A DNA stretch of 64,000 nucleotides from Streptomyces halobius (GTDB taxonomy: Bacteria > Actinomycetota > Actinomycetes > Streptomycetales > Streptomycetaceae): positions 2,852,001 through 2,916,000 of the forward strand of contig NZ_CP086322.1 of the NCBI RefSeq assembly GCF_023277745.1, in the 5' to 3' direction. The notes under the pieces were generated by a model. That model saw nothing but the letters and a program-made list of their open reading frames with translations, ran no database searches and was not told the DNA's origin. Below are positions 8,015-15,640 of this stretch, piece by piece (within the stretch, counting starts at the first letter, position 1; the number at the start of each line of letters is the position of its first letter). The position numbers were made by a program, and so were the translations under genes.

Positions 8015-10135
8015 TCAGGTGTCGATGCGCGAACGGTCCAGAGTGGACGCGGAGTTGGTGATGAACTCCTTACGGGGGGCGACCTCGTTGCCCATCAGGA
8101 GGTCGAAAGCCTTCTCCGCCACTTCCAGATCACTGATGTTGATCCGTCGCAGGGTGCGGTGACGTGGGTCCATGGTGGTCTCGGCGAGTTGGTCGGCGTC
8201 CATTTCGCCCAGGCCCTTGTAGCGCTGGATGCTGTCCTTGTAGCGGACCTTCTTGCGTTCGAGTTCGAGCAGGGTCTGGCGCAGTTCGCTGTCCGAGTAG
8301 GTGTAGATGTACTTTTCCTGACCCTTCTTGGGATTGACCAATTCGACGCGGTGCAGCGGCGGAACGGCGGAAAAGACCCTGCCCTGCTCGACCATCGGAC
8401 GCATATAGCGCTGGAAGAGGGTCAGCAGCAGACAGCGGATGTGGGCGCCGTCGACGTCGGCGTCGGCGAGGAAGATGACCTTGCCGTAGCGGGCGGTGTC
8501 GATGTCGAAGGTCCGGCCGGACCCAGCCCCTATGACCTGGATGATGGCGCCGCACTCGGCATTCTTCAGCATGTCCGAGACCGATGACTTCTGGACGTTC
8601 AGAATCTTGCCGCGGATCGGCAGCAGCGCCTGGAATTCCGAGTTCCGCGCGAGCTTCGCGGTGCCCAGCGCCGAGTCTCCCTCGACGATGAACAGTTCGC
8701 TGCGGTCGACGTTGTCGCTGCGGCAGTCGGCGAGCTTGGCCGGCAGCGACGAGGATTCCAGCGCCGTCTTCCGCCGCTGGGCCTCCTTGTGCTGGCGGGC
8801 GGCGATGCGCGTACGGGCCGCGGCCACGACCTTCTCCAGGACGGCGCGCGCCTGTTGCTTGGCGTCCCGCTTCGTGGACGTCAGGAACGCCTTGAGTTCC
8901 TTGCTCACCACTTGGGCGACGATCCGCGAGGCGGCGGAGGTGCCGAGCACCTCCTTGGTCTGGCCTTCGAACTGCGGCTCCGCGAGCCGCACCGTGACGA
9001 CGGCGGTGAGGCCCTCCATGGCGTCGTCCTTGACGACGTCGTCCTCGGCGACGCGCAGCAGCTTGCTCGATCTCAGCACTTCGTTGACGGTCTTGGTGAC
9101 CGAGCGCTCGAAGCCGGAGACATGGGTGCCGCCCTTGGGCGTCGCGATGATGTTGACGAACGACCTGACCGTCGCGTCGTAGCCGGTCCCCCACCGGAGG
9201 GCGATGTCGACGCCCAGTTCACGGGTGACTTCGGTGGGTGTCATGTGGCCGCGGTCGTCCAGGACGGGCACGGTCTCCTTGAAGGTGCCCTGGCCGCTGA
9301 GCCGCAGTACGTCGGAGACGGCTTTGTCCTGCGCCAAATATTCACAGAATTCGCTGATGCCGCCGTCGTAGTGGAAGGTCTCCTCGGTTTTGCCGGCGCT
9401 CTCGATGCCACGCTCGTCGCGGACGACGAGGGTCAGGCCCGGTACGAGGAAGGCCGTCTGGCGAGCGCGGGCGTGCAGCGTCTCCAGGGAGAGCTTGGCG
9501 TCCTTGAGGAAGATCTGTCGGTCGGCCCAGTAGCGCACCCGGGTGCCGGTCTTCGTCTTGGGCACCCGCTTTCCCTTGCGCAGGCCGTTCGCGGGGTCGA
9601 ACGGGGCGTCGGGGCCGGATTCGGTGAAGACGCCGGGGACGCCGCGGCGGAAGCTGATCGAGTGGGTCCTGCTGCTGCGGTCCACCTCGATGTCGAGGCG
9701 CGCGGAGAGCGCGTTGACGACCGAGGCGCCGACGCCGTGCAGACCGCCGGAGGCGGCATAGGAGCCGCCGCCGAACTTTCCGCCGGCGTGCAGCTTGGTC
9801 ATGACAACCTCGACGCCACTGAGTCCGGTCTTGGGCTCGACGTCGACGGGGATGCCGCGGCCGTTGTCGCGGACCTCCACCGACCCGTCGTCGTGCAGGA
9901 CCACCTCGATGTGGTCGCAGTGGCCGCCGAGCGCCTCATCGACCGAGTTGTCGATGATCTCCCACAGGCAGTGCATCAGACCGCGGCTGTCCGTCGAGCC
10001 GATGTACATACCAGGTCGCTTGCGGACGGCCTCCAGCCCCTCAAGGACGAGCAGATGCCGCGCGGTGTAGTTGGAACCGTCCCGGTCTGCCCCGGTCAGC
10101 ACTGCGGTGGACGGCACGGACATCTCGGCGGTCAC
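8015..10135 (-). CDS. parE: DNA topoisomerase IV subunit B
   Basis: This 706-residue type IIA topoisomerase ATPase subunit acts with ParC to decatenate chromosomes. The GHKL ATPase shows EIIDNSVDEAL, DNGRGIPVD and GGLHGVGASVVNALS. The transducer is followed by the Toprim domain with VEGDSALG (E near residue 485) and the metal-binding DADVDG (near 558-562), then the C-terminal QRYKGLGEMDADQL motif. EGDSALG rather than EGDSAGG separates it from typical GyrB and agrees with ParE-type sequences as I recall them. The start is GTG 10135, with GAGGAG eight bases upstream. The 444-base gap to the divergent DUF7455 gene contains an SOS-box-like palindrome. Confidence 0.93.
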   Translation of the reverse strand: MTAEMSVPSTAVLTGADRDGSNYTARHLLVLEGLEAVRKRPGMYIGSTDSRGLMHCLWEIIDNSVDEALGGHCDHIEVVLHDDGSVEVRDNGRGIPVDVEPKTGLSGVEVVMTKLHAGGKFGGGSYAASGGLHGVGASVVNALSARLDIEVDRSSRTHSISFRRGVPGVFTESGPDAPFDPANGLRKGKRVPKTKTGTRVRYWADRQIFLKDAKLSLETLHARARQTAFLVPGLTLVVRDERGIESAGKTEETFHYDGGISEFCEYLAQDKAVSDVLRLSGQGTFKETVPVLDDRGHMTPTEVTRELGVDIALRWGTGYDATVRSFVNIIATPKGGTHVSGFERSVTKTVNEVLRSSKLLRVAEDDVVKDDAMEGLTAVVTVRLAEPQFEGQTKEVLGTSAASRIVAQVVSKELKAFLTSTKRDAKQQARAVLEKVVAAARTRIAARQHKEAQRRKTALESSSLPAKLADCRSDNVDRSELFIVEGDSALGTAKLARNSEFQALLPIRGKILNVQKSSVSDMLKNAECGAIIQVIGAGSGRTFDIDTARYGKVIFLADADVDGAHIRCLLLTLFQRYMRPMVEQGRVFSAVPPLHRVELVNPKKGQEKYIYTYSDSELRQTLLELERKKVRYKDSIQRYKGLGEMDADQLAETTMDPRHRTLRRINISDLEVAEKAFDLLMGNEVAPRKEFITNSASTLDRSRIDT

Positions 10136-10272
10136 GCGGTTCGCTCCTCGCTGAATTTCTGGCAGTCCGCATTCCGCGGACTCGGTTGTGGCGGTGTGGC
10201 CGATCAGAGGGTACCGAGGCCTGGTAGAGCCGATGTGACGCCACCCGCCGTAGCACTCATGGTAGTAGAGTT

Positions 10273-10288
10273 TCGATCGTACGTTCGA
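10273..10288. promoter_or_regulatory. SOS box (LexA operator candidate)
   Basis: TCGATCGTACGTTCGA matches the actinobacterial/Bacillus LexA consensus TCGAAC-N4-GTTCGA at 11 of 12 defined positions. It lies 138 bases upstream of the parE start and about 290 upstream of the divergent DUF7455 gene, so it could serve either. A functional lexA gene with its own box lies in this window. Binding is inferred. Confidence 0.55.
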
Positions 10289-10579
10289 TCCCTCGTTGGG
10301 GTGACATGGGGATGACGTGCACATCACGTTCCCTTCGAGGCATGAACCATTTAGGCTCCGGGCACGTCCTCAACAACAACCGGCAAGCCAGCCGGGAGGG
10401 CAGACCCCAGAAACAACGTGAATCTGACCACCACGCAATACGGCTCATTCGCCGCCACCCGGCAGCACCCGGCCACCTCGGAGAATTTTTTTCGAGAAAA
10501 AGGCACAAGCGGGAACGTTTTCGGCCTGGTTGGATGTTGACCCTGGTACGACAGCTCGTCGAGCTAGAGAAGAGGCGAC

Positions 10580-10810
10580 GTGACTACTGTTCTGACACCC
10601 GCGAGCCCGCTGACGGCCGCTGACCGCTGCGACCGCTGCGGCGCCCAGGCATACCTGCGCGTCGTCCTGATGTCCGGCGGAGAACTGCTCTTCTGCGCCC
10701 ACCACGGTCGCAAGTTCGAGCCAGAACTCAAGAAGATCGCCGCGGAAATACAGGACGAGACGGAGCGGCTCACCGCTTCTCCGGCGTCTGCGACCGACGA
10801 GGAACGCTGA
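10580..10810 (+). CDS. DUF7455 small zinc-ribbon-like protein
   Basis: This 76-residue protein is highly conserved in streptomycetes beside parE/hrdB. It has CDRCGAQAYLRV at residues 15-26 and LLFCAHHGRKF at 38-48. The two Cys pairs with the His residues suggest a small zinc-binding fold, followed by an acidic helical tail. The start is GTG 10580 after GAAGAGG. It is divergent from parE and ends against a strong convergent terminator. The function is unknown. Confidence 0.85.
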   Translation: MTTVLTPASPLTAADRCDRCGAQAYLRVVLMSGGELLFCAHHGRKFEPELKKIAAEIQDETERLTASPASATDEER

Positions 10811-10853
10811 CACATCGCATCCACGACGAGCGAGTAGCGGCCCAGGCCGTGCG

Positions 10854-10892
10854 GCGGGTGGTCTCCCCGGCACAAGCGGGGAGACCACCCGC
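10854..10892. terminator. bidirectional terminator
   Basis: Perfect 15-bp arms GCGGGTGGTCTCCCC (10854-10868) and their complement (10878-10892) enclose a 9-base loop between the convergent DUF7455 and protease genes. Confidence 0.8.
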
Positions 10893-10932
10893 ACTCGTAC
10901 GCTCTGGCGCGCCTGAGAGCCCCTGGCGTCGC

Positions 10933-11742
10933 TCAGTCGGCTCCATGTTCGGACACGGCCGGGAGCAGCGCTGAGGCGCGCGTATACACCCCGGGATGAC
11001 TCGCCTGGCCGCAGCCCGTCCCCCACGACACCAGCCCCACCAGGCGTCCCCTAGCCACGAGCGGTCCACCGCTGTCCCCCTGGCAGGCGTCCCGCCCGCC
11101 ACCCTGCGCCCCCGCGCACAGCATCGACGCGGGCTTGTACGTGCCGTCGGCGCTGCCCGGGTAGGCCTGCGAGCAGACCGAGTCCTCCAGGACGTTCACG
11201 CCGGCCGACCGCAGACCGGTCGCGTAGCTGCCCGCGCCTGTCGTGTCCCCCCAGCCGTAGACCGTCGCCCGTGTCCCCGGCTTGTAGGCGGCGTCCCCCC
11301 GGCCGGCTATCGGTATCGCCCGTCCGCCGGCCGGGCGCTCCAGCTTCAGGACGGCCATGTCGCCCTCGTTCGTCCAGCTGTCGTACCGCGGGTTGACCCA
11401 CACGTTCGCGGCTTTGAGCTCCTTGCCGCCTCTGCCCGCCAGGTTGTCGCGTCCTATGACGACGCGCAGATCCCGCACCTGCTGCCACGGCACGCCCAGG
11501 ACCTCCTTGCTGAGGCAGTGCGCGGCCGTGACCACCGTCGAGCGCCCGACGAGCACACCGCCGCAGAACTGTCCGGAGCGGTCGGTGCCGAAGCGCTCAT
11601 GGGAGGCGAGGGCCACCACCCAGGGGCTCTCCGATACGTGTACAGCGTCGCCGCCGACCACCGATCCGTCCGCGGCCGCCGTGGTCGGAGCGGCCAGGAC
11701 CAGCACGAAGGCTCCGAGAGTTGCATAGGAGATCGAACGCAT
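10933..11742 (-). CDS. secreted trypsin-like serine protease (S1)
   Basis: This 269-residue protein has a cleavable signal (MRSISYATLGAFVLVLAAPTTAAA, about 24 residues) and a chymotrypsin-fold domain. The catalytic triad is visible: His in VVTAAHC, Asp in NEGDMAVLKL and Ser in CQGDSGGPLV. The SWGTGC loop before the C-terminus is also present, and several Cys pairs fit disulfides. ATG 11742 is preceded by AGGAG five bases upstream, so the longer open frame is not used. In the ancestral order this gene followed hrdB; the original hrdB terminator is still 70 bases away. It probably degrades extracellular protein. Substrate preference is probably Arg/Lys, with the DACQGDSGG aspartate six residues before the serine. 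Confidence 0.9.
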   Translation of the reverse strand: MRSISYATLGAFVLVLAAPTTAAADGSVVGGDAVHVSESPWVVALASHERFGTDRSGQFCGGVLVGRSTVVTAAHCLSKEVLGVPWQQVRDLRVVIGRDNLAGRGGKELKAANVWVNPRYDSWTNEGDMAVLKLERPAGGRAIPIAGRGDAAYKPGTRATVYGWGDTTGAGSYATGLRSAGVNVLEDSVCSQAYPGSADGTYKPASMLCAGAQGGGRDACQGDSGGPLVARGRLVGLVSWGTGCGQASHPGVYTRASALLPAVSEHGAD

Positions 11743-11815
11743 ACGGACTCCTGACTCTGGGACAGTGCACGCCCACCCAGAGTGACCCAAACGGCCGCGT
11801 CCCGCACCCGGACGG

Positions 11816-11857
11816 CCGCGAGCCCGGCACCTCCATCGGGGAGGTCCGGGCTCGCGG
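11816..11857. terminator. displaced original hrdB terminator
   Basis: CCGCGAGCCCGG (11816-11827) pairs perfectly with 11846-11857. It lies 20 bases past the displaced hrdB 3' end (stop TAG at 11880-11878), where the hrdB terminator would sit in an uninterrupted chromosome. Confidence 0.75.
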
Positions 11858-11877
11858 CGTCGTCCGTACGCGTTCGG

Positions 11878-11900
11878 CTAGTCGAGGTAGTCGCGCAGCA
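11878..11900 (-). pseudogene. displaced hrdB 3' end carrying the left att core
   Basis: The minus strand reads LRDYLD-stop (TAG), the exact C-terminus of HrdB, detached from the gene. The 16 bases 11885-11900 (AGGTAGTCGCGCAGCA on the + strand) are identical to 22190-22205 inside intact hrdB. This is the chromosomal attachment half left behind by integration. Confidence 0.88.
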
Positions 11901-11980
11901 TTAGTGCATAAGCGCTGTGCTTGACCAGCGTAGTTGCAGGTGGGAGGGAAGCGCAGACAGCCAAATATCCTCGATTGAAG

Positions 11981-12298
11981 ATGATCTCGATGACCGCCTC
12001 CGACTCCTACCGAGCCCGCGCCGACGCCCTCATAGCCAGCAGCAACCCGAAAGCCCGCACCATGAACGCCACCGATCGACCGTGGGAGCCATTCTGCGAC
12101 GCCATAGAGAACGCGCCGCCTGAGCTTGTGATCTGCGTCTTCTATCGCGTAATCCAGGCCCTTCGGGAGGCATACCGCGACCACGCCGACGGGTGGAGCC
12201 CGGAGGAACTGGAAGACGCCGACCAGTTGGACCGCCGCCTCTGCGAGCACCTGGTGGCGCATGGCTGGGCGGACATCGAGACGATCATGATCCGGTGA
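11981..12298 (+). CDS. hypothetical protein, left end of the element
   Basis: An acidic protein of about 105 residues that I do not recognise. It has a helical pattern (PPELVICVFYRVIQALREAY, DADQLDRRLCEHLVAHGWADIETIMI) and no membrane segment. The frame opens at 11921, but ATG at 11981 (or 11990) is the more natural start; neither has a strong ribosome site. It is the only clearly intact + strand gene of the element and ends 6 bases before the convergent DUF397 gene. It could be cargo or a regulator. Confidence 0.5.
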   Translation: MISMTASDSYRARADALIASSNPKARTMNATDRPWEPFCDAIENAPPELVICVFYRVIQALREAYRDHADGWSPEELEDADQLDRRLCEHLVAHGWADIETIMIR

Positions 12299-12304
12299 GG
12301 CATC

Positions 12305-12538
12305 TCATAGAGGGGTCTTGACCATCGCCAGAAACGCCGACCAGACCCGGGCATCGAACTCCAGGAGAGGGCCGCCCGGGTCTTTGCTGTCCAGGACGGC
12401 TACGGCTCCCGCCGCCACCCCTGCGGACGTCCACGCTCCTGCGACTCCAACGCACTCGTCACCCGCTCGACTGTACGAGGAGAAGAGGAAGGGCTCTCCT
12501 CGGTGGGTTCGGGTGACTCCTGCTTTACGGACCGCCAT
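12305..12538 (-). CDS. DUF397 domain protein
   Basis: This 77-residue protein carries the DUF397 pattern: FLFSSYSRAGDECVGVAG near the N-terminus and VAVLDSKDPGGPLLEFDARVWSAFL toward the end. DUF397 genes are typically found directly downstream of XRE/DUF5753 regulator genes in streptomycetes, sometimes as antitoxin-like or modulator pairs, and that is the arrangement here. ATG 12538 has GGAG two bases upstream, which is close for a ribosome site. The 5' 139 bases overlap the end of the DUF5753 gene in another frame. Confidence 0.78.
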   Translation of the reverse strand: MAVRKAGVTRTHRGEPFLFSSYSRAGDECVGVAGAWTSAGVAAGAVAVLDSKDPGGPLLEFDARVWSAFLAMVKTPL

Positions 12539-13194
12539 GACTCCAGGACCTCTCGGATGAACCTGCGGGTGGACTGCGGTGTCATGGCTTCCCTCGCAAT
12601 GTCGCTGTACGTCGAGTGCAGCTTCGCAACGTCGGCGAGACGCGTGGAGTACCAAGACCCCATGATCGTCTCAACGTAGCCAACGCGGTGGTCATCGTCC
12701 AGGCCATACAACGTGAACTGATCAGCGAGCCCCGGCGTGACGACCCGGTCAGGCAGCACCTGAACGACGATCTTCGCGTGCGCCGACAGCATCAGCAGGT
12801 GTTCCAGCTGGGCGGCGTGCATGCCGCCCTCATCGTCCAGGTCGATGCACCGCGTGATGGCCCGCTCCCCGAGGACGAACCACGCGCCCCTCAGGCCCTC
12901 GTCGAAGGTGCGGCGCAGGAAGGTCTTGGCCCTCTGGTCCTTGAGGTTGACGCGGCGGCGTGTCTCGTAGTGCGGGAGTTTGGGGTGTGCGGCCGACAGG
13001 ATCGCCCCGGAGTAGGCCGGGGTCTGGAGGTTGCCGGGGATGACGGTGCTGTCCCACACGCGGATCGTTTGCGCTCTGGCGTCCAGCGTGGCGAGCCGGT
13101 CGATGTTGGTGGCGCCGGACTCGGCGGTTTCGATACGCCCCATGTCGCTTTGGCTGGGCGCTCGTAGGTCTCTGAGAAGCTCATCTGTCCGCAT
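12400..13194 (-). CDS. DUF5753 protein with truncated N-terminal HTH
   Basis: The 264-residue product shows the DUF5753 ligand-binding-like domain: AQTIRVWDSTVIPGNLQTPAYS, RRTFDEGLRGAWFVLGERAI, and AKIVVQVLPDRVVTPGLADQFTLYGL. Proteins of this type normally begin with a 60-residue XRE helix-turn-helix. Here ATG 13194 (with AAGAGGG before it) leaves only about 25 residues, of which SDMGRIETAESG matches just the last HTH helix. DNA binding is therefore probably lost. The C-terminus runs about 45 residues past the usual end (RRFIREVLESW), overlapping the DUF397 gene, which suggests the original stop has been lost. Confidence 0.72.
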   Translation of the reverse strand: MRTDELLRDLRAPSQSDMGRIETAESGATNIDRLATLDARAQTIRVWDSTVIPGNLQTPAYSGAILSAAHPKLPHYETRRRVNLKDQRAKTFLRRTFDEGLRGAWFVLGERAITRCIDLDDEGGMHAAQLEHLLMLSAHAKIVVQVLPDRVVTPGLADQFTLYGLDDDHRVGYVETIMGSWYSTRLADVAKLHSTYSDIAREAMTPQSTRRFIREVLESWRSVKQESPEPTEESPSSSPRTVERVTSALESQERGRPQGWRREP

Positions 13195-13263
13195 GGCATG
13201 CCCTCTTGACGAGACGTGAGATCGTCCGGCCCACGCTACTCGCCGCAACAGCTCCCTGACTAG

Positions 13264-13565
13264 CTGCAAACCATTGGCGCAGATCTGCAGCGCGAGGCCG
13301 GGATGTCCACCCGCGCCATCGCCTCCGGGCTGGGGGTCAGCCACGAAACGGCTGCTGATGATCAGCGAGGTGTCAGAAATCTGACACCTGCCCCCGCGCC
13401 ATCGGCTCCGGGCTGGGCGTCGATCCCATGACCGTTGTCCGTGATCTTTCAGGTGTAGCAAATGCGACACCTGCTCCGGTGACCGGCACTGACGGCAAGA
13501 CACGCGAACGGGCCGCCAAGATCGTCACATTGAAGCGGGGCGGATACCGGGCCGGACCATTCTGA
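13264..13565 (+). pseudogene. remnant of an HTH protein with TPAPVTGTDGKT motif
   Basis: Two frames on the + strand encode successive copies of a helix-turn-helix: QREAGMSTRAIASGLGVSHET (from 13288) and, after a frameshift near 13390, PRAIGSGLGVDPMTVVRDL, followed by TPAPVTGTDGKTRERAAKIV and a TGA at 13563. The HTH plus PVTGTDGK tail is a signature of plasmid and AICE-associated HTH proteins of streptomycetes. The N-terminus is missing (in-frame stop at 13261). It is probably debris of an older mobile element, or of the element's own regulator. Confidence 0.6.
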
Positions 13566-13793
13566 TTCGGCCGGGCGGCGGATTCAGAATGATCACGCAG
13601 GGGAGCGCAGGGGCCTCGGGCCGACCGGAAATAGGGCCGCCCGGCCCTATTTCGGCAGGCGTCAGCCTCTATCAGAGACGCGTGTCGCCCCAGGACCGCG
13701 AGAACCGCTGCCAGCACCCGTACTTCTCGATCCACGCCCACCCCGGCGAGGTAGCCGATGCCGGTGATCTTGACGTTGTCCATTTGGACAGAG

Positions 13794-14396
13794 TCAACGG
13801 TCGCCCCACGTCCGGCTGAAGTGGGCCCAATGGCCAGGGAAGCGATCGGTACGGCCGATCCACGCCCAACCACCGCTGTTCGCCGTCGGTTCGGGCCCGG
13901 GTGCGGGTGGCCGCGAACCGTCCGGTAGTTCGCAGAGTTCCTCGCGGGGCCGCACCTTCGACCTGTGACCCCGTGGCGACGTACGCGGAGGTGGCGGTGC
14001 GTCGAAAGCACGGGGATTATTACCTGGGTAATTTTTCCCGCCATCCGGGTCGGGGTCCAGACCGGCCAGCGCACGCCGACCAGCCTCCCGCAACCGCTCG
14101 TTGTACTCGACACCAGCGCGGCGATTACACGCTCCGTGACTGACCCCAATGTATCCGTCACCGTCGTCGGCGTGATCGAGATGGATCTCCTGCCCGCGAA
14201 GCATGATCTCGCCGCAGCGGACACAAGGCTGACCCCACGCCTGCTCCCTGGTCTGCTCCGACAGCTTCCTGTGCTGGTAGCCGTACCTCGGCCGACACCC
14301 CGGACAGTGCGACGGGTGACGTCCAGGCCCGCCGCGATCATGCCGGAAATCCCGCCCGCAGCCTTTACAGGTGATCGAGATGTGCTTGTCGGCCAT
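13794..14396 (-). CDS. HNH endonuclease
   Basis: This 200-residue protein begins with a zinc-ribbon (CKGCGRDF and CPGC, residues 10-35) and continues with a treble-clef HNH nuclease: CVRCGEIM, EIHLDHADDGDGYIGVSHGACNRRAG. The DH pair, the late His and the Asn are the catalytic and zinc ligands expected of HNH enzymes. HNH nucleases work with terminases in HK97-like packaging, and their presence with a capsid gene fits DNA packaging. The C-terminal 70 residues are Pro/Arg rich and end GWAWIGRTDRFPGHWAHFSRTWGDR. A similar degenerate copy (GWAWIEKYGCWQRFSRSWGD) lies just beyond the stop (13672-13760), suggesting a broken tandem duplication. The ATG follows the preceding stop by one base. Confidence 0.82.
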   Translation of the reverse strand: MADKHISITCKGCGRDFRHDRGGPGRHPSHCPGCRPRYGYQHRKLSEQTREQAWGQPCVRCGEIMLRGQEIHLDHADDGDGYIGVSHGACNRRAGVEYNERLREAGRRALAGLDPDPDGGKNYPGNNPRAFDAPPPPRTSPRGHRSKVRPREELCELPDGSRPPAPGPEPTANSGGWAWIGRTDRFPGHWAHFSRTWGDR

Positions 14397-14397
14397 T

Positions 14398-14502
14398 TCA
14401 GACCCTCCCGACGCAATGCGGGCACAGCGGCGGCCGTAGGCGGCCAGGAAGCCCGTAAATCACTTTTCCGCACTTCTGGCACGGCAAATAGCTCGGAATC
14501 AT
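14398..14502 (-). CDS. 34-residue zinc-ribbon protein coupled to HNH
   Basis: A short gene starts at ATG 14502 with GGAGGT six bases upstream. The product has two knuckles, CQKCGKVIYG and CPHCVGRV, in only 34 residues, a minimal four-Cys zinc ribbon. The stop is separated from the HNH start by one base, so the two are almost certainly translationally coupled. It could be a small packaging or transcription cofactor. There is no homology I can name. Confidence 0.7.
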   Translation of the reverse strand: MIPSYLPCQKCGKVIYGLPGRLRPPLCPHCVGRV

Positions 14503-14719
14503 CGTTTTACCTCCGAAATTCGCTGAAAATAGTCTACGCGCGTCGAAAAGAGCCGAAAAGTGCCGTCTGGCCTCTGATCAGCCCTTTTAGCCCCTCAAGA
14601 TCGTTCCGCTGGGCGTTTTCGGCGGGGAGAGGCCGGATAGCGACAGCAGAGCCACAGACGGTCACGAAGTAAAGGCGCGCACCCACCCCCCCGGCCCCGC
14701 CGGGCGGGGGTGCCCTGGT

Positions 14720-14755
14720 ACCACCGGCGGAACCGCCCGTGCTCCCGCCGGTGGT
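14720..14755. terminator. strong hairpin
   Basis: ACCACCGGCGG (14720-14730) and CCGCCGGTGGT (14745-14755) are perfect 11-bp arms with a 14-base loop. A second hairpin CACCCCC/GGGGGTG lies at 14684-14712. Together they may end transcription coming from the capsid side. Confidence 0.4.
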
Positions 14756-14784
14756 GCCGCCCGCGGTCCCGCCTAGGTCGCGCC

Positions 14785-14950
14785 GGATGGGACCACGAAG
14801 GGCACGCCACGGGGCCCCATAGGGGGCACCTGACACGGGCCTGGATGGGACCCATGGGCACCGGATGGGACCATATCGGGGGCCTGGATTGGGGGCATCT
14901 GAGGGGGGGCTGCATGGGACCCAATTCGGACCTTGCATGGGACCCAATTG
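14785..14950. repeat. five direct repeats of ATGGGACC
   Basis: ATGGGACC occurs at 14787, 14845, 14865, 14914 and 14937. The first three are GGATGGGACC. The last two share the longer GCATGGGACCCAATT. The spacing of the close pairs is 20 and 23 bases. No convincing gene covers the surrounding 700 bases (14503-15223). The repeats could be protein-binding iterons, for example a packaging or regulatory site. Confidence 0.6.
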
Positions 14951-15039
14951 CGCGAATTACTCTTTTAACGACTCCAAAACCCGAAAACCCTAAACCGCAT
15001 GTGCCTGATACCTACGCACACGCACCACGCACCACACGG

Positions 15040-15220
15040 CAGGGGCAGGCAGGGGGCAGGGTGGGGGTGGGGCAGGGGCAGGGTGGGCAGGGGGGAGGGG
15101 AGGGGTGGTGGGGTGGTGGGTGTGCATGTAGGTAGATGTAGTTAGTAGATGTAGATGTGCAGCATGTGCACACAGGCAAGGGTGCAAGCACACAAGGCAA
15201 AGGCAAGTAGGTGTGCTGTT
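15040..15220 (+). repeat. G-rich low-complexity tract, G-quadruplex-like
   Basis: About 90 bases (15040-15130) consist of G-runs of three to six separated by A, T or CA, all on the + strand. A GT/GA-rich stretch with short repeats (GTAGATGTAG type, 15130-15165) and AGGCAAG-type repeats to 15215 follows. Such strand asymmetry is unlike the neighbouring coding DNA. The open frames across it give low-complexity Pro/His-rich products and are not believable genes. Confidence 0.65.
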
Positions 15221-15223
15221 GCG

Positions 15224-15382
15224 TCACACAACAATGTGAGGATGCACAGTCGTGATGGCTTTGTCTACGTAATCCAACCAGGCTTGACCATGCTGCCGGT
15301 ACATCGCATCCGACTGCTCCTGAGTGAGCCCTTGTTTGCGGAGCCACTCCTTAAAAGCCTCGCCCTTATCTTCATCGCCCAC
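15224..15382 (-). CDS. 52-residue hypothetical protein
   Basis: GTG at 15382 is preceded by GGGGAGG five bases upstream. The product begins MGDEDKGEAFKEWLRKQGL and continues TQEQSDAMYRQHGQAWLDYVDKA, a compact charged helical protein. The longer upstream open frame crosses two hairpins and is not coding-like. It lies downstream of the capsid gene after a terminator hairpin, and its role is unknown. Confidence 0.6.
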   Translation of the reverse strand: MGDEDKGEAFKEWLRKQGLTQEQSDAMYRQHGQAWLDYVDKAITTVHPHIVV

Positions 15383-15409
15383 AACAACCTCCCCTGCGTA
15401 AAAGCCCCG

Positions 15410-15455
15410 CCCTCCGGCAGGCCGACAGAAGGGGGAAGAACAGCCTGCCGGAGGG
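15410..15455 (-). terminator. terminator downstream of the capsid gene
   Basis: CCCTCCGGCAGGC (15410-15422) pairs perfectly with 15443-15455 around a 20-base loop. On the minus strand the hairpin is followed by GCGGGGCTTTT. A second smaller hairpin (GGACCCC/GGGGTCC, 15483-15509) precedes it. Confidence 0.65.
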
Positions 15456-15640
15456 GGAGCCCCCGCTTTCTTGTACCGCGCAGGACCCCCGAAGAATGGA
15501 AAGGGGTCCTTGGCCGGAACCACGAAAAGGCGGCTTTGACGCGGCCGGAGAAAGCAGGGGCCTCGATGGCCAGCCCCGGAGCGAAGGACGGAGCCGGGCC
15601 ACAATGACGAAGAACCGAAGGCCCTCGCCACGCTATTGAG

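Noticed and set aside
14990..15193. Pro/His-rich 67-codon frame
   Set aside because: It is a translation of the G-rich repeat tract (C-rich on the minus strand), with no ribosome site.
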